Of a stretch of DNA of 64,000 bases, positions 38,301-46,727 are shown one piece after another. Position 1 is the stretch's first letter; each line of letters starts with the position of its first letter. The translations under genes and the position numbers were made by a program. The notes beneath the pieces are model-generated. The model had not been told where the DNA came from. It ran no database searches and saw nothing but the letters and a program-made list of their open reading frames with translations. Origin of the DNA: Arthrobacter frigidicola (GTDB taxonomy: Bacteria > Actinomycetota > Actinomycetes > Actinomycetales > Micrococcaceae); the NCBI GenBank assembly GCA_003602285.1, contig QZVU01000002.1, forward strand, positions 310,001-374,000. Reading direction: 5' to 3'.

Positions 38301-38746
38301 TCTACATCCAGCCCCCGTTGCTGCCAGAACTGTCGGGGATCGACGCCGTGGGCTCGGATCTGTGGGCCACCGGGATCACCCCCGATGACCATCCGGTGCG
38401 GCATGTGCGGGCGAGGCTGAAGCGCCGGGGAGCCCTCAGCGCGGCCGAACTGCAGGTGGCCGAACCAGGGCGGCGGGTTGAGGCAGGAGGAGTGGTGACC
38501 CACCGGCAGCGCCCGGCAACGGCCAGCGGGATCACCTTCATGAACCTTGAGGACGAAACCGGCCTGGTCAATGTGATCTGCTCCGTGGGTGTGTGGCAGC
38601 GCTACCGCCGGGTGGCCCGGGAAGCCAGCAGTGTCATTGTCCGCGGCATACTCGAACGCTCGGCCGAAGGGGTCGTGAACCTGGTGGCGGACCGCATCGA
38701 GGTGCTCCAGCTCAAGGCGACCACGCGCTCCCGGGACTTCCGCTGA
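35324..38746 (+). CDS. dnaE2: Error-prone DNA polymerase III alpha subunit DnaE2
   Basis: An 1140-residue C-family polymerase. The PHP domain begins YAELHVHSNFSFLDGAS (about 61-77), and the catalytic aspartates occur in PDIDVDFDSDRREEVIQYVY at about 453-472. The fingers, helix-hairpin-helix and a C-terminal OB fold (VVTHRQRPATASGITFMNLEDETGLVNVICS) follow. Length and lack of a long tau-binding tail fit DnaE2 rather than DnaE1. AGGAG precedes the ATG by 8 nt. It is the third gene of the LexA-controlled operon and does translesion synthesis. Confidence 0.95.
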   Translation: MGWSNPPVPWSDFERNLSDSTRPGLPPPGADGGDSPAWSRKRQPYTQPSGLEPEAGPAVPYAELHVHSNFSFLDGASSPEHLIEEARRLRLQGLALTDHDGLYGAVRFAEAAEKHQGLSTIYGAELSLGLSKPQNGEADPEGSHLLILARGSAGYHRLAGAITAAQLSSGAEKGRPRYDVGELAAQSAGTFFILTGCRKGTVRQALASGGAPAAEAELRHLAELFGRDNVAVELFDHGNPTDSVTNDALAALAARMDLPLVATNNVHYADPGRYRTATALAAVRARRSLDQMDGWLPAAGTAHLRSGAEMAARFRAYPGAVERTVDLAADLAFRLRSVRPGLPNLDLPEGHTQMSYLRRLVWEGADRLYSGREEVRDRIQRELDVIESKNFPGYFLIVHDLVQFARSQGILCQGRGSAANSAVCYLLEITAVDSIKYQLPFERFLSSMRDEEPDIDVDFDSDRREEVIQYVYRKYGRFNAAQVANVITYRPKFAVRDMAKALGHSPGQQDAWSKQVERWGGLVSSTDHDIPEPVVELARSILTFPRHLGIHSGGMVLTDRPVGEVCPIEHGRMEGRTVLQWDKDDCAWMGLVKFDLLGLGILAAIQYNFDLVEEHFGEKWELATIPKEEQGVYDMLCFADSVGVFQVESRAQMGMLPRLQPRQFYDLVIEVALVRPGPIQGGAVHPYIKRKMGEEEVRYLHPDLEPVLERTLGVPLFQEQLMQMAMVVGGCSGADADLLRRAMGSKRGEERIDSLKARLYEGMAAKGIPPDTADAIYNKIQAFANFGFAESHSISFALLVYVSAWLRLHYPGAFLASLLRAQPMGFYSPQTLVADARRHGVQVLRPDILSSGVHAGLEPLPGFTPGPERRGRTTGADCCVEDQQPPVEPFDRSVPFDSTRHRRDGNYAVRLGLDSVQSIGAKVARRIVDERIHRGPFEDMGDLVRRTELTAAQLELLAAAGAFDSMGLSRREALWNAGPAATEREGQIKGTAVYIQPPLLPELSGIDAVGSDLWATGITPDDHPVRHVRARLKRRGALSAAELQVAEPGRRVEAGGVVTHRQRPATASGITFMNLEDETGLVNVICSVGVWQRYRRVAREASSVIVRGILERSAEGVVNLVADRIEVLQLKATTRSRDFR

Positions 38747-38768
38747 CCACCGGGGGCCCGGCCGCGGA

Positions 38769-38802
38769 CAACAGAAGACACCGGGCAACAGAAGACACCG
38801 GG
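38769..38802. repeat. 17-bp tandem repeat (two copies) after dnaE2
   Basis: CAACAGAAGACACCGGG occurs twice head to tail (38769-38785 and 38786-38802), then CAGAAGG begins a decayed third copy. It lies between the dnaE2 stop and the terminator. Confidence 0.85.
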
Positions 38803-38822
38803 CAGAAGGCACAGGAAAACAA

Positions 38823-38854
38823 AAAACACCCCGGCCGCCCGGCCGGGGTGTTTT
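38823..38854. terminator. Bidirectional terminator between dnaE2 and tRNA-Leu
   Basis: A perfect 14-bp stem (38823-38836 with 38841-38854) with a GCCC loop and A/T-rich ends (AAAACACC / GGTGTTTT), giving a T-run on either strand. It serves dnaE2 on the plus strand and tRNA-Leu on the minus strand. Confidence 0.92.
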
Positions 38855-38857
38855 GTC

Positions 38858-38943
38858 TGGTGCGCGAGGGGGGATTTGAACCCCCACACCCTTTCGGATA
38901 CTGGCACCTGAAGCCAGCGCGTCTGCCGTTCCGCCACTCGCGC
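38858..38943 (-). tRNA. tRNA-Leu(CAG)
   Basis: A class II tRNA with acceptor GCGCGAG/CTCGCGC, discriminator A and an encoded 3' CCA. The anticodon loop CTTCAGG has anticodon CAG for codon CUG, and the variable arm is long (TATCCGAAAGGGTGT). A TAAGCT -10 box lies on the minus strand at 38957-38962. Confidence 0.95.
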
Positions 38944-39279
38944 AGATAAGTTTCCAAGCTTACCGATTCGTTCCGGTTTCACTTGTGAACAGCAGAAATA
39001 AGCATAACGGAGCATCCCAGAAAATACCTAAACGAGCCGCGGCGGCAGTCTGCGCGCCCCGCCTCGCCCTCCCCGCACCCGGCGGGCTTCCGGGCGGCGC
39101 GGCCGCGGCGGGCCGGGCCCTCAATAAGGCTATTACCAGGCCATCCCAGTAGTATCGAAGGGAACGCACCCGCGTTGATATGGTCCTGGGCGCTTTCACC
39201 CGGGACCTTGGGTACCGTACAAGTTCACGAGCACGGCACCGGACACGACATCAGGCAGCGAGCGGTTAGGAGGTGGCAC
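38944..39279. other. 336-bp intergenic region between tRNA-Leu and fhaA
   Basis: The left 80 bp is comparatively AT-rich and holds the tRNA-Leu promoter on the minus strand. The middle is very GC-rich with short C/G runs. Near 39150 a TAGTAT could be a -10 for the fhaA operon. No conserved ORF, RNA or operator was recognised; the short reading frames present have no ribosome-binding sites or family resemblance. Confidence 0.6.
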
Positions 39280-40011
39280 ATGGGCATTCTCGACAATGTT
39301 GAACGTGGCTTGGAAAAGCTGGTCCGGGGCGCCTTCAGCACCGGATCCCGCTCCCGGGTCCAGCCCGTGGAGATCGCCAGCTCCCTGCGGCGCGAACTCG
39401 ACCACAAGTCGCTGGTTCTGGCCGAGGGACGCACCCTGGCCCCCAACGTCTTCACCGCCCGGCTCTCGGATCCTGACTTCGAACAGGCCCAACAGTGGGG
39501 ATCGGCCCTCGCCGAAGAGCTGTGCGACGTCGTCATCCGGCACGTCAACAGCCAGCAGTACACCCTCCAGGGCCCGGTGCGCGTCTCCTTCGCCAACGAC
39601 TCGGCGCTGAAGCCCGGTGTCTTCGAGGTCGACTCGAGTATTGAGAAGCAGCCGGGGTCCCGGTCGTCTGCCGCACCGGCGGCACCCGCGCGCCAGCCCG
39701 TGCAGTACCAGCCCATCCTCGAACTCGACGGCCAGCGCTACTCATTGAACGCCGGGTCGATCGTCCTTGGCAGGTCCTCCGAGGCGGACATCCTCGTCGA
39801 GGACACCGGTGTCTCACGGCGCCACCTTGAAATCCGCACCGACGGTGGACGGGCCGTCGCCATCGAACTCGGGTCGACCAACGGCAGCTTCGTCAACGGC
39901 CAGCGGGTCCAGGGCCAGACCGAACTCACCGACGGCTCGATGATCACCATGGGCCGCACCCGCATGACCTTCCGACTGGTTCCCGTCCAGAACGGTGGAC
40001 ACCGGATATGA
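39280..40011 (+). CDS. fhaA: FhaA: DUF3662- and FHA-domain protein
   Basis: A 243-residue protein. Residues 1-125 form DUF3662 (MGILDNVERGLEKLVRGAFS.., VEIASSLRRELD), a linker of about 35 Ala/Pro/Ser-rich residues follows, and an FHA domain occupies about 150-235 (GRSSEADILVEDTGVSRRHLEI and LGSTNGSFVNG, with the phosphothreonine-binding Arg and Ser). In mycobacteria FhaA binds phosphorylated cell-wall proteins downstream of PknB. The ATG has GGAGGTGG 6 nt upstream; its stop overlaps fhaB. Confidence 0.93.
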   Translation: MGILDNVERGLEKLVRGAFSTGSRSRVQPVEIASSLRRELDHKSLVLAEGRTLAPNVFTARLSDPDFEQAQQWGSALAEELCDVVIRHVNSQQYTLQGPVRVSFANDSALKPGVFEVDSSIEKQPGSRSSAAPAAPARQPVQYQPILELDGQRYSLNAGSIVLGRSSEADILVEDTGVSRRHLEIRTDGGRAVAIELGSTNGSFVNGQRVQGQTELTDGSMITMGRTRMTFRLVPVQNGGHRI

Positions 40012-40487
40012 GCGAACTGACCGTGACGCTGCTGCGCTACGGATTCCTGCTTCTTGTGTGGATTCTCGTGATCAGCACCGTCAGCGCCCTGCGCCGTGAC
40101 CTGGTGGTGGGCCAGCGCAACAAGACCGGCACACCCTCCCCGAGGCAGGCCCGGAAGCACCCGGAACTGGTGGAGGAGCCCGCGCCGTCCCGGCCCCAGG
40201 CCCGCCGGCTCGTGGTGACCGAAGGCCCCCTCACGGGCACCACGCTGGACCTCGCCGCGAGCCCGATCCTGCTCGGCCGTGCGCAGGAGGCGACGCTGGT
40301 GCTCGAGGACGACTATGCCTCGGGCCGGCACGCGAGGCTGTTCCCGCAGGGGAGCCGGTGGTTCATCGAGGACCTTGGCTCGACGAACGGAACCTACCTT
40401 GCCGGGAACCAGCTGACCCGCGCCCTCCCCGTCGACCCCGGCGTGCCCATCCGGATCGGTAAGACGGTTATCGAATTGAGGCCATAG
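40008..40487 (+). CDS. fhaB: FhaB: membrane-anchored FHA-domain protein
   Basis: A 159-residue protein with one N-terminal transmembrane helix (about 9-29, LRYGFLLLVWILVISTVSAL). A cytosolic FHA domain spans about 70-158 (GRAQEATLVLEDDYASGRHARLF and DLGSTNGTYLAG). It recognises phosphothreonine on PknA/PknB substrates and scaffolds division proteins. ATGA overlap with fhaA and 2 bp to pstP show tight coupling. Confidence 0.93.
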   Translation: MSELTVTLLRYGFLLLVWILVISTVSALRRDLVVGQRNKTGTPSPRQARKHPELVEEPAPSRPQARRLVVTEGPLTGTTLDLAASPILLGRAQEATLVLEDDYASGRHARLFPQGSRWFIEDLGSTNGTYLAGNQLTRALPVDPGVPIRIGKTVIELRP

Positions 40488-40489
40488 CC

Positions 40490-42091
40490 ATGGCCTACTT
40501 CCTGCGGTTCGCCGCGCGCTCCGACGTGGGCATGGTCCGCGCCAAGAACGACGACTCCGCCTATGTGGGCCGCTACCTCGCCGTGGTCGCCGACGGGATG
40601 GGCGGCCACGCCGGAGGCAACATCGCCTCGGCCTCCACCGTCCTGGACCTGGTCCACCTTGACCGCAGCCATCAGCGCGGCGACGCCGGCACCGAACTGG
40701 CCGACGAGATCCAGACCGCCAACTCACTGCTTTCGGAACTTGTCAGCACGAACCCGCAGCTCGCCGGGATGGGCACCACGGTGACCGCCCTGCTGCTGAA
40801 CGGAGACCGGCTCGAACTGGCCCATATCGGTGACTCCCGGGCCTACCGCCTGAAAAACGGCGTCTTTGAGCAGATCACCACCGATCACACGTTCGTGCAG
40901 CGCCTGATCGATGAAGGCCGGCTCCGCCCCGAGGAAGCCAATGTCCACCCCCACAAGAACGTCCTGATGCGGGTGCTGGGTGATGTCGATGCGAGCCCGG
41001 AGCTGGATCTGCAGACCCTCGAGGTCGAGCCGGGCGAGCGGTGGCTTCTCTGTTCGGATGGACTCACCGCGGTCCTGAGCGACCGCATGGTTGAGCAGAT
41101 CGTTCGGGAAACCCCGAACCTTGACGAGTGCGTCAACGCGCTGGTGGAGCTCACCCTGGCCGGCGGGTCACCGGACAATGTCACGGTGGCCGTCGTCGAG
41201 GTCGCCCTGGCCACCGGCGACGAGCCCGAACCGGAGCTGCGCCCCGTTCTCCCCTCGGCCCGTGAGGCGGCAGGGGAGCGCGAGGTCTCCGCAGGACCCG
41301 CCGGCGCCGCCGCCGATACCGGAGGACCCGCCGAACCGGCCGTACGCGCCGATCTGATCCGTGAGGACCTCCTCAGCCGGCCGCACCTGCTCGTGGGTGC
41401 CGCGGCACTTGCGACCGAGACCGGCCAGATCCCGATCGTCACCCAGCGCTCCACCGAGCGGCGGGCCGCCCTGATGCTCACCCACAAGGCCTCGACGCCC
41501 GAGGGCCCCCTCGATGAGGTGCCGACGCGCCGGGTCCGTCGCTGGCTGGGCCCGGCCTTCGTCACGCTCGGAGTGCTGATCCTGCTCGCCGTGCTCGGAT
41601 TCGGCTACACCTGGACCCAGACCCGGTTCTACGTTGCGGCGGCGGGGGACCGGGTGGCCGTCTACAACGGCGTCCCGCAGACGGTGGGTCCCATCCAGCT
41701 CAGCCACGTCTATGAGCGGACCACCATTCCGGTGTCGAACCTTCCGGAGTTCCGGCGCTCCCAGCTTGAGGGCGGCCTGCCCGCCAGTGACCTCCGGGAA
41801 GCCGAACGCATCATCGAGGACCTGCGCGGTGAGCTGCGTGCCGTGGGCTGCGCGCCGGAGGGCGGCCCTTCGGCCACCGACGGCCCGAGTGCCGAACCGA
41901 CTCCCGGTTCCTCCGCCCCGGCGTCCCCCTCGCCGAGGCCATCCCCCTCGGCAGCACGCTCCGCATCCCCGTCGGCATCCCCCTCGGCATCCGCGGGCGC
42001 GACGGCGACGCCGCAGGCCCAGCCGTCACCCTCGGGTGCTTCGGCGGCCCCCGGTGCCGTCACCGCCGACTGTGGAGGCAACCTCGAATGA
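40490..42091 (+). CDS. pstP: PP2C-type Ser/Thr phosphatase PstP
   Basis: A 533-residue phosphatase. The PP2C catalytic domain (1-240) has DVGMVRAKNDDSAYV, VVADGMGGHAGGNIAS and GGSPDNVTVAVV with all metal aspartates. One transmembrane helix lies at about 352-372, followed by an extracellular tail of about 160 residues ending in a Pro/Ser/Ala-rich low-complexity stretch. It dephosphorylates PknA, PknB and their targets. Its stop overlaps the ftsW start by 4 bp. Confidence 0.94.
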   Translation: MAYFLRFAARSDVGMVRAKNDDSAYVGRYLAVVADGMGGHAGGNIASASTVLDLVHLDRSHQRGDAGTELADEIQTANSLLSELVSTNPQLAGMGTTVTALLLNGDRLELAHIGDSRAYRLKNGVFEQITTDHTFVQRLIDEGRLRPEEANVHPHKNVLMRVLGDVDASPELDLQTLEVEPGERWLLCSDGLTAVLSDRMVEQIVRETPNLDECVNALVELTLAGGSPDNVTVAVVEVALATGDEPEPELRPVLPSAREAAGEREVSAGPAGAAADTGGPAEPAVRADLIREDLLSRPHLLVGAAALATETGQIPIVTQRSTERRAALMLTHKASTPEGPLDEVPTRRVRRWLGPAFVTLGVLILLAVLGFGYTWTQTRFYVAAAGDRVAVYNGVPQTVGPIQLSHVYERTTIPVSNLPEFRRSQLEGGLPASDLREAERIIEDLRGELRAVGCAPEGGPSATDGPSAEPTPGSSAPASPSPRPSPSAARSASPSASPSASAGATATPQAQPSPSGASAAPGAVTADCGGNLE

Positions 42092-43506
42092 GCGATGTAC
42101 TGACCGTCCCCCGCTCGCGGCGCAATGTCGAGGCGGCCCTGCTGCTGCTTGCCTTCGCCGTGGCCGTTGGCGCCAACTTCGTGGCCGGGCTCGAACGCGA
42201 GGATCCGTTCAACGACTACTTCTGGAGGCAGGCGGCCACCCTGGTGGGCATGGGGATCCTCGTCCACCTCATCCTCCGCATCCGGGCGAAATATGCTGAC
42301 CCGGTAATACTTCCGATCGTCATCGCCCTGAACGGGATCGGCCTTGCCATGATCCACCGGCTCGACCTGCCCCGGATGGAGAATCCGGACTTCGTTCCCG
42401 TGGCGCCGCAGCAGCTGACCTGGACGGCGGTGGCAATCGTTGCGGCCTCGGTCCTGCTGATCTTCCTGCGCGATCACCGCATCCTCCGGCGGTTCACCTA
42501 CATTTCGCTGATCGTCAGCGCCCTCCTGCTGTTGCTGCCACTGACTCCGCTGGGGCTCGAGATCAACGGCGCCCGGATCTGGATCAACGTCGGCTTCGGC
42601 ACCTTCCAGCCCGGGGAGGTCGCCAAGATCACCCTGGCCATCTTCTTCGCCGGCTACCTCTCCACGAACCGGGATCTGATCCTGCTGGCCGGCAAGAAGC
42701 TCGGCCCCCTCCAGCTCCCACGGTTCAAGGACCTTGCCCCGATGATCGCCGCCTGGCTCGTGAGCATCGGCGTGCTGATCCTGCAGCGCGACCTCGGATC
42801 CTCGATCCTCTTCTTCGGCCTCTTCATGGCCATGATCTACGTGGCGACGAGCCGGGTGAGCTGGGTTCTGATCGGGCTCGCCATGATCGGCGTCGGCGCC
42901 TTCATCGCCCTTCAGCTGTTCAGCCATGTCGCGCTCCGCTTCGACAGCTGGCTCAATGCCTTCGACCCCGAGGTGTACAACCGTGCCCCGGGCGGAAGCC
43001 AGCAGGTGGTGCAGGGGCTTTTCGGCCTGGCCAACGGAGGGCTGGCAGGAACCGGATTCGGCCAGGGCCGGCCCGACCTCGTGACATATGCCAACAGCGA
43101 CATGATTATCGCCGCGTTGGGCGAGGAGCTCGGCATGATCGGCGTGTTCGCCATCATCCTGCTGTATATCCTCCTCGTCTCCCGCGGATTCCGCGCGGCC
43201 CTCGGCACCAAGGACGGGTTCGGGAAGCTGCTGGCCTGCGGCCTTTCCTTCACCATCGCCCTCCAGTGTTTCGTGGTGATCGGCGGCATCACCCGGCTGA
43301 TTCCCCTGACCGGGCTCACCACCCCGTTCATGTCCGCGGGCGGGTCCTCCCTGCTGGCGAACTGGATCATCGTCGCCCTGCTGCTGCTGATTTCCGAGAC
43401 CGCCCGCCGACCGGTGCGGACGGCCGCACCCAGTGAACAGGCCGCGGTTCCGTCGGCTTCAGGCAGGGGGGCGCTTCCGCGGCGCCCCAAGGAGGGATCA
43501 CGTTGA
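42088..43506 (+). CDS. SEDS-family FtsW/RodA peptidoglycan polymerase
   Basis: A 472-residue multipass membrane protein with about 10-12 helices. SEDS signatures include INGARIWINVGFGTFQPGEVAKI (near 165-187) and the C-terminal GLTTPFMSAGGSSLLANWIIVALLL. It polymerises glycan strands with the adjacent class B penicillin-binding protein. In actinobacterial kinase clusters the member at this position is usually the RodA-type enzyme, called FtsW in some annotations. ATGA overlaps with both neighbours. Confidence 0.92.
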   Translation: MSDVLTVPRSRRNVEAALLLLAFAVAVGANFVAGLEREDPFNDYFWRQAATLVGMGILVHLILRIRAKYADPVILPIVIALNGIGLAMIHRLDLPRMENPDFVPVAPQQLTWTAVAIVAASVLLIFLRDHRILRRFTYISLIVSALLLLLPLTPLGLEINGARIWINVGFGTFQPGEVAKITLAIFFAGYLSTNRDLILLAGKKLGPLQLPRFKDLAPMIAAWLVSIGVLILQRDLGSSILFFGLFMAMIYVATSRVSWVLIGLAMIGVGAFIALQLFSHVALRFDSWLNAFDPEVYNRAPGGSQQVVQGLFGLANGGLAGTGFGQGRPDLVTYANSDMIIAALGEELGMIGVFAIILLYILLVSRGFRAALGTKDGFGKLLACGLSFTIALQCFVVIGGITRLIPLTGLTTPFMSAGGSSLLANWIIVALLLLISETARRPVRTAAPSEQAAVPSASGRGALPRRPKEGSR

Positions 43507-44945
43507 ACCAGGCAATCCGCAGCGCATGGGTGGTGGCGATCGGGATGTTCGCCCTCATCCTCGGATCGCTGACCTACGTCCAGTTCTTCGAGGCCGAGGA
43601 ACTCAACACCAACGACTGGAACAACCGGCAGCTCTACCAGGACTTCGGCCGGCCCCGCGGGGCGATCCTCGTGGACGGCAAGGCAGTGGCGGAGTCGGTG
43701 CCCTCCAACGATCAGTTCAACTACCAGCGGGTATATAAGGAGCCGAACCTCTATGCCCACCTGACCGGGTTCTACTCCCTCGTCAACGGGTCCACGCAGC
43801 TCGAGCAGGCCTCGGCCGGCCTGCTCTCGGGCACCAGCGATGAGCTGTTCTACGACCGGATCGTCGGACTCCTCTCGGGTGCCAGCAGCCAGGGCGCCTC
43901 GGTGGAGCTCACCATCGATCCCCAGATCCAGCAGCTCGCCTGGGATCTGATCCCGGAGGGCCAGCGCGGTTCCATCGTGGTCACGGAGCCCGCGACCGGG
44001 AACATCCTCGCCATGGTTTCCAAGCCCTCCTACGATCCGAACCTGATCGCCGTCCACGACTCCGAGATCGCCGCCCGGAATGTCGAACAGCTCTCCGCCG
44101 TCCCCGGCCTGTCGATCTACCGCAACCCGGCCACCGAGTCCCTGGTGGCCCCGGGGTCGGTCTTCAAGCTGGTGGACGCCGCCGCGGCGCTCGAATCCGG
44201 CGACTACGACGCCGAGTCCCAGATTCCCAACCCGCCCGTGCTTCCCCTTCCCGGCACCACCATCGGCCTGCCCAACTACGTCAATGGAACCTGCGCCACG
44301 CGTACGACGGCGGACCTGGAATTCGCCCTCGAGCAGTCATGCAACACGCCGTTCGCCCAGATCGCCTGGGACCTCGGCGAGGATGCCATCCAGGAACAGG
44401 CCCGGCTGTTCGGCTTCGGGGAGAGGCACCAGATCCCCGTGGCCGTCGAGGCCAGCCAGTTCCCGAGCGACCTCAGCCAGCCTGAGCTCGCCCAGTCCGC
44501 CATCGGCCAGTTCGACGTCAAGGTGACTCCGCTGCAGATGGCCATGGTCGCCTCGGCGATCGCCAACGACGGCGTCCTGATGAAGCCGAACCTCATCAAG
44601 GCCGTGCGGGCCGCGGACCTCGAGCTGATCAATTCACCCTCACCGGAGGTCCTCCACGAATCGGTCAGCGCCGGTACAGCGGATCAGCTGACCGAGTGGA
44701 TGGTCAACGTCGTGGACAACGGAACCGGGCGGGGTGCCCAGATTCCGGGTGTCGAAGTGGCGGGCAAGACCGGCACCGCCGAGGTCGAAGGACGCGGGGA
44801 CAACGCCTGGTTCACCGGCTTCGCCCCGGCGGACGACCCCCAGGTCGCCGTCACGATTGTCATGGAGGATGTCGACCTGGCCACGGGATCGCAGCTCACA
44901 AGTCCAAATGCCAAGCAGATCTTTGAGGCGGTGTTGAACCAGTGA
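43503..44945 (+). CDS. pbpA: Penicillin-binding protein PbpA (class B transpeptidase)
   Basis: A 480-residue protein with an N-terminal membrane anchor (about 10-28) and a transpeptidase domain. The active-site motifs SVFK (catalytic Ser in [13 protein letters not shown]), SCN ([10 protein letters not shown]) and KTGT (GKTGTAEV) are all present. It crosslinks peptidoglycan made by the preceding SEDS enzyme. The GTG of pknA overlaps its stop. Confidence 0.94.
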   Translation: MNQAIRSAWVVAIGMFALILGSLTYVQFFEAEELNTNDWNNRQLYQDFGRPRGAILVDGKAVAESVPSNDQFNYQRVYKEPNLYAHLTGFYSLVNGSTQLEQASAGLLSGTSDELFYDRIVGLLSGASSQGASVELTIDPQIQQLAWDLIPEGQRGSIVVTEPATGNILAMVSKPSYDPNLIAVHDSEIAARNVEQLSAVPGLSIYRNPATESLVAPGSVFKLVDAAAALESGDYDAESQIPNPPVLPLPGTTIGLPNYVNGTCATRTTADLEFALEQSCNTPFAQIAWDLGEDAIQEQARLFGFGERHQIPVAVEASQFPSDLSQPELAQSAIGQFDVKVTPLQMAMVASAIANDGVLMKPNLIKAVRAADLELINSPSPEVLHESVSAGTADQLTEWMVNVVDNGTGRGAQIPGVEVAGKTGTAEVEGRGDNAWFTGFAPADDPQVAVTIVMEDVDLATGSQLTSPNAKQIFEAVLNQ

Positions 44946-46705
44946 GGCCTACGTCGGGTATCACCCTGGGCGGCAGATTTCAGCTGACCGAACGCATCGC
45001 CATCGGCGGCATGGGCGAGGTGTGGAAGGCCCGCGACAAGGTGCTGGGCCGGGTCGTGGCCATTAAGATCCTGAAAGAGGAATATTCGGGGGATCCCGCG
45101 TTCCTGAACCGTTTTCGCGCCGAGGCCCGCCATACGGCCCTGCTGAACCACGAGGGCATCGCCAACGTCTTCGACTACGGCGAGGAGGAAGGCTCGGCCT
45201 ACCTCGTCATGGAGCTGGTGCCCGGCCAGCCCCTCTCGGCGGTGATCGAGCGAGAGGGCGTGCTCTCCCCGGACCGCGCCCTCTCGATCATTGGCCAGAC
45301 CGCCACCGCCCTCGCTGTCGCCCACCGGCAGGGACTCGTGCACCGCGACGTGAAGCCGGGAAACATCCTCGTCCTCCCCGACGGGCGCGTGAAGATCACG
45401 GACTTCGGCATTGCCCGGCTTGCCGATCAGGTGCCGCTGACCGCGACGGGCCAGGTGATGGGCACCGCCCAGTACCTCGCACCGGAGCAGGCCACCGGGC
45501 AGCAGGCCACCGGGTCGAGCGACATCTATGCCCTGGGCGTTATCGGATATGAACTGCTGGCCGGCCGGCGCCCCTTCTCCGGAGAGTCGCAGATCGCCAT
45601 TGCCCTGGCCCAGGTCAACGACGCCCCTCCGCCGCTTCCGGAGCACATCCCGCACCCGGTGCGGGCACTGATCGCCTCGATGCTCGCGAAGGACCCCTCC
45701 GACCGGCCGGCGGATGCCGAGTCCCTGTCCCGGGCGGTTGACGCCATCCGGGCCGGTTCGATCCGCGCTGCCGAGGCCGCAGTCCCCGGCATGCTTTTGT
45801 TCGGAGGGGACTCCGAGGCAACCGCCGCCGTGCCCCGCCAGGACACCGCCGCCACACGCGCGGTGCCCGCTCCGTCGACCTCGGCAATGCCGACGGTCGC
45901 CGCCGCGGCCGCGGTTCCCGCCGCCGCAGGGACCGGCGGTCTAGCCGCTTCCCGGGACTGGACCGAAGAGGAGCTGGAACCGGAGGGCCCGCAGGAGCGC
46001 GAGGAGCGCCGCCGCAACCCCTGGCTGCTTCCGGTCATCATCCTTGTGCTCATCGCCCTTCTGGCGCTGGCGTCGATGCTCATCTGGCCGCTCCTGGCGG
46101 GCGAACGCGGCGACCCCGCGCCCGCGACGACGAGCGCCGCCCCCCGCACGACCCCGCCGAGTCCGCGTCCCACCCCCACGACGAATTCACCGACGCCTGA
46201 GCAGACGACGCCGGAGCCCGCGGCGATCGTCATCGACCCCAATGCATACCTGGGACGGAATGTTGACGAGGTCACGGCGGAGCTGACCGCCCTGGGCCTG
46301 TCGGTGAACCGCAGCGGTGAGCCATCGCCAGAACCGGCCGGCGCGGTGATCGATATCAACCCGGTGGGAACGGTCAGCCCCGGACAGACCATCCAGCTGA
46401 CCTTCTCCGAGGGCCCCCGCCAGGTCGCCGTCCCCGGCGGTCTCGCGGGTCAGGACGAGGGAACGGTCCGCCAGCGCCTGGTCGAAGCGGGCCTGACCCC
46501 GGTCAACGCCGGCTCTGAAGTGTCCGACCAGCCGGCGGGCTCGGTCCTCCGCGTCGATCCGGCCGAAGGCACGAACCTCAATGAGGGTTCCGAGGTCCGG
46601 TACATCGTCTCCTCGGGCCCCCCTCCGACGACGCCGCCGCCGCCGGCCGAGGACGACGAGGAATCGTCCTCGCCCACGCCCGACGCGACGAGCCCGGGAT
46701 CGTGA
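44942..46705 (+). CDS. pknA: Ser/Thr protein kinase PknA-like, with PASTA domains
   Basis: A 587-residue Hanks-type kinase. The catalytic domain has [12 protein letters not shown] (19-30), Lys42, HRDVKPGN (134-141) and DFG (154-156). A transmembrane helix lies at about 360-382. The extracellular part is Thr/Pro-rich and then carries two PASTA repeats (about 433-497 and 498-565), ligands for muropeptides. Mycobacterial PknA lacks PASTA domains, so this domain layout is different. GTG start overlapping pbpA. Confidence 0.92.
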   Translation: MRPTSGITLGGRFQLTERIAIGGMGEVWKARDKVLGRVVAIKILKEEYSGDPAFLNRFRAEARHTALLNHEGIANVFDYGEEEGSAYLVMELVPGQPLSAVIEREGVLSPDRALSIIGQTATALAVAHRQGLVHRDVKPGNILVLPDGRVKITDFGIARLADQVPLTATGQVMGTAQYLAPEQATGQQATGSSDIYALGVIGYELLAGRRPFSGESQIAIALAQVNDAPPPLPEHIPHPVRALIASMLAKDPSDRPADAESLSRAVDAIRAGSIRAAEAAVPGMLLFGGDSEATAAVPRQDTAATRAVPAPSTSAMPTVAAAAAVPAAAGTGGLAASRDWTEEELEPEGPQEREERRRNPWLLPVIILVLIALLALASMLIWPLLAGERGDPAPATTSAAPRTTPPSPRPTPTTNSPTPEQTTPEPAAIVIDPNAYLGRNVDEVTAELTALGLSVNRSGEPSPEPAGAVIDINPVGTVSPGQTIQLTFSEGPRQVAVPGGLAGQDEGTVRQRLVEAGLTPVNAGSEVSDQPAGSVLRVDPAEGTNLNEGSEVRYIVSSGPPPTTPPPPAEDDEESSSPTPDATSPGS

Positions 46706-46727
46706 GGCCGCCGTGGAGGGAATTCCG

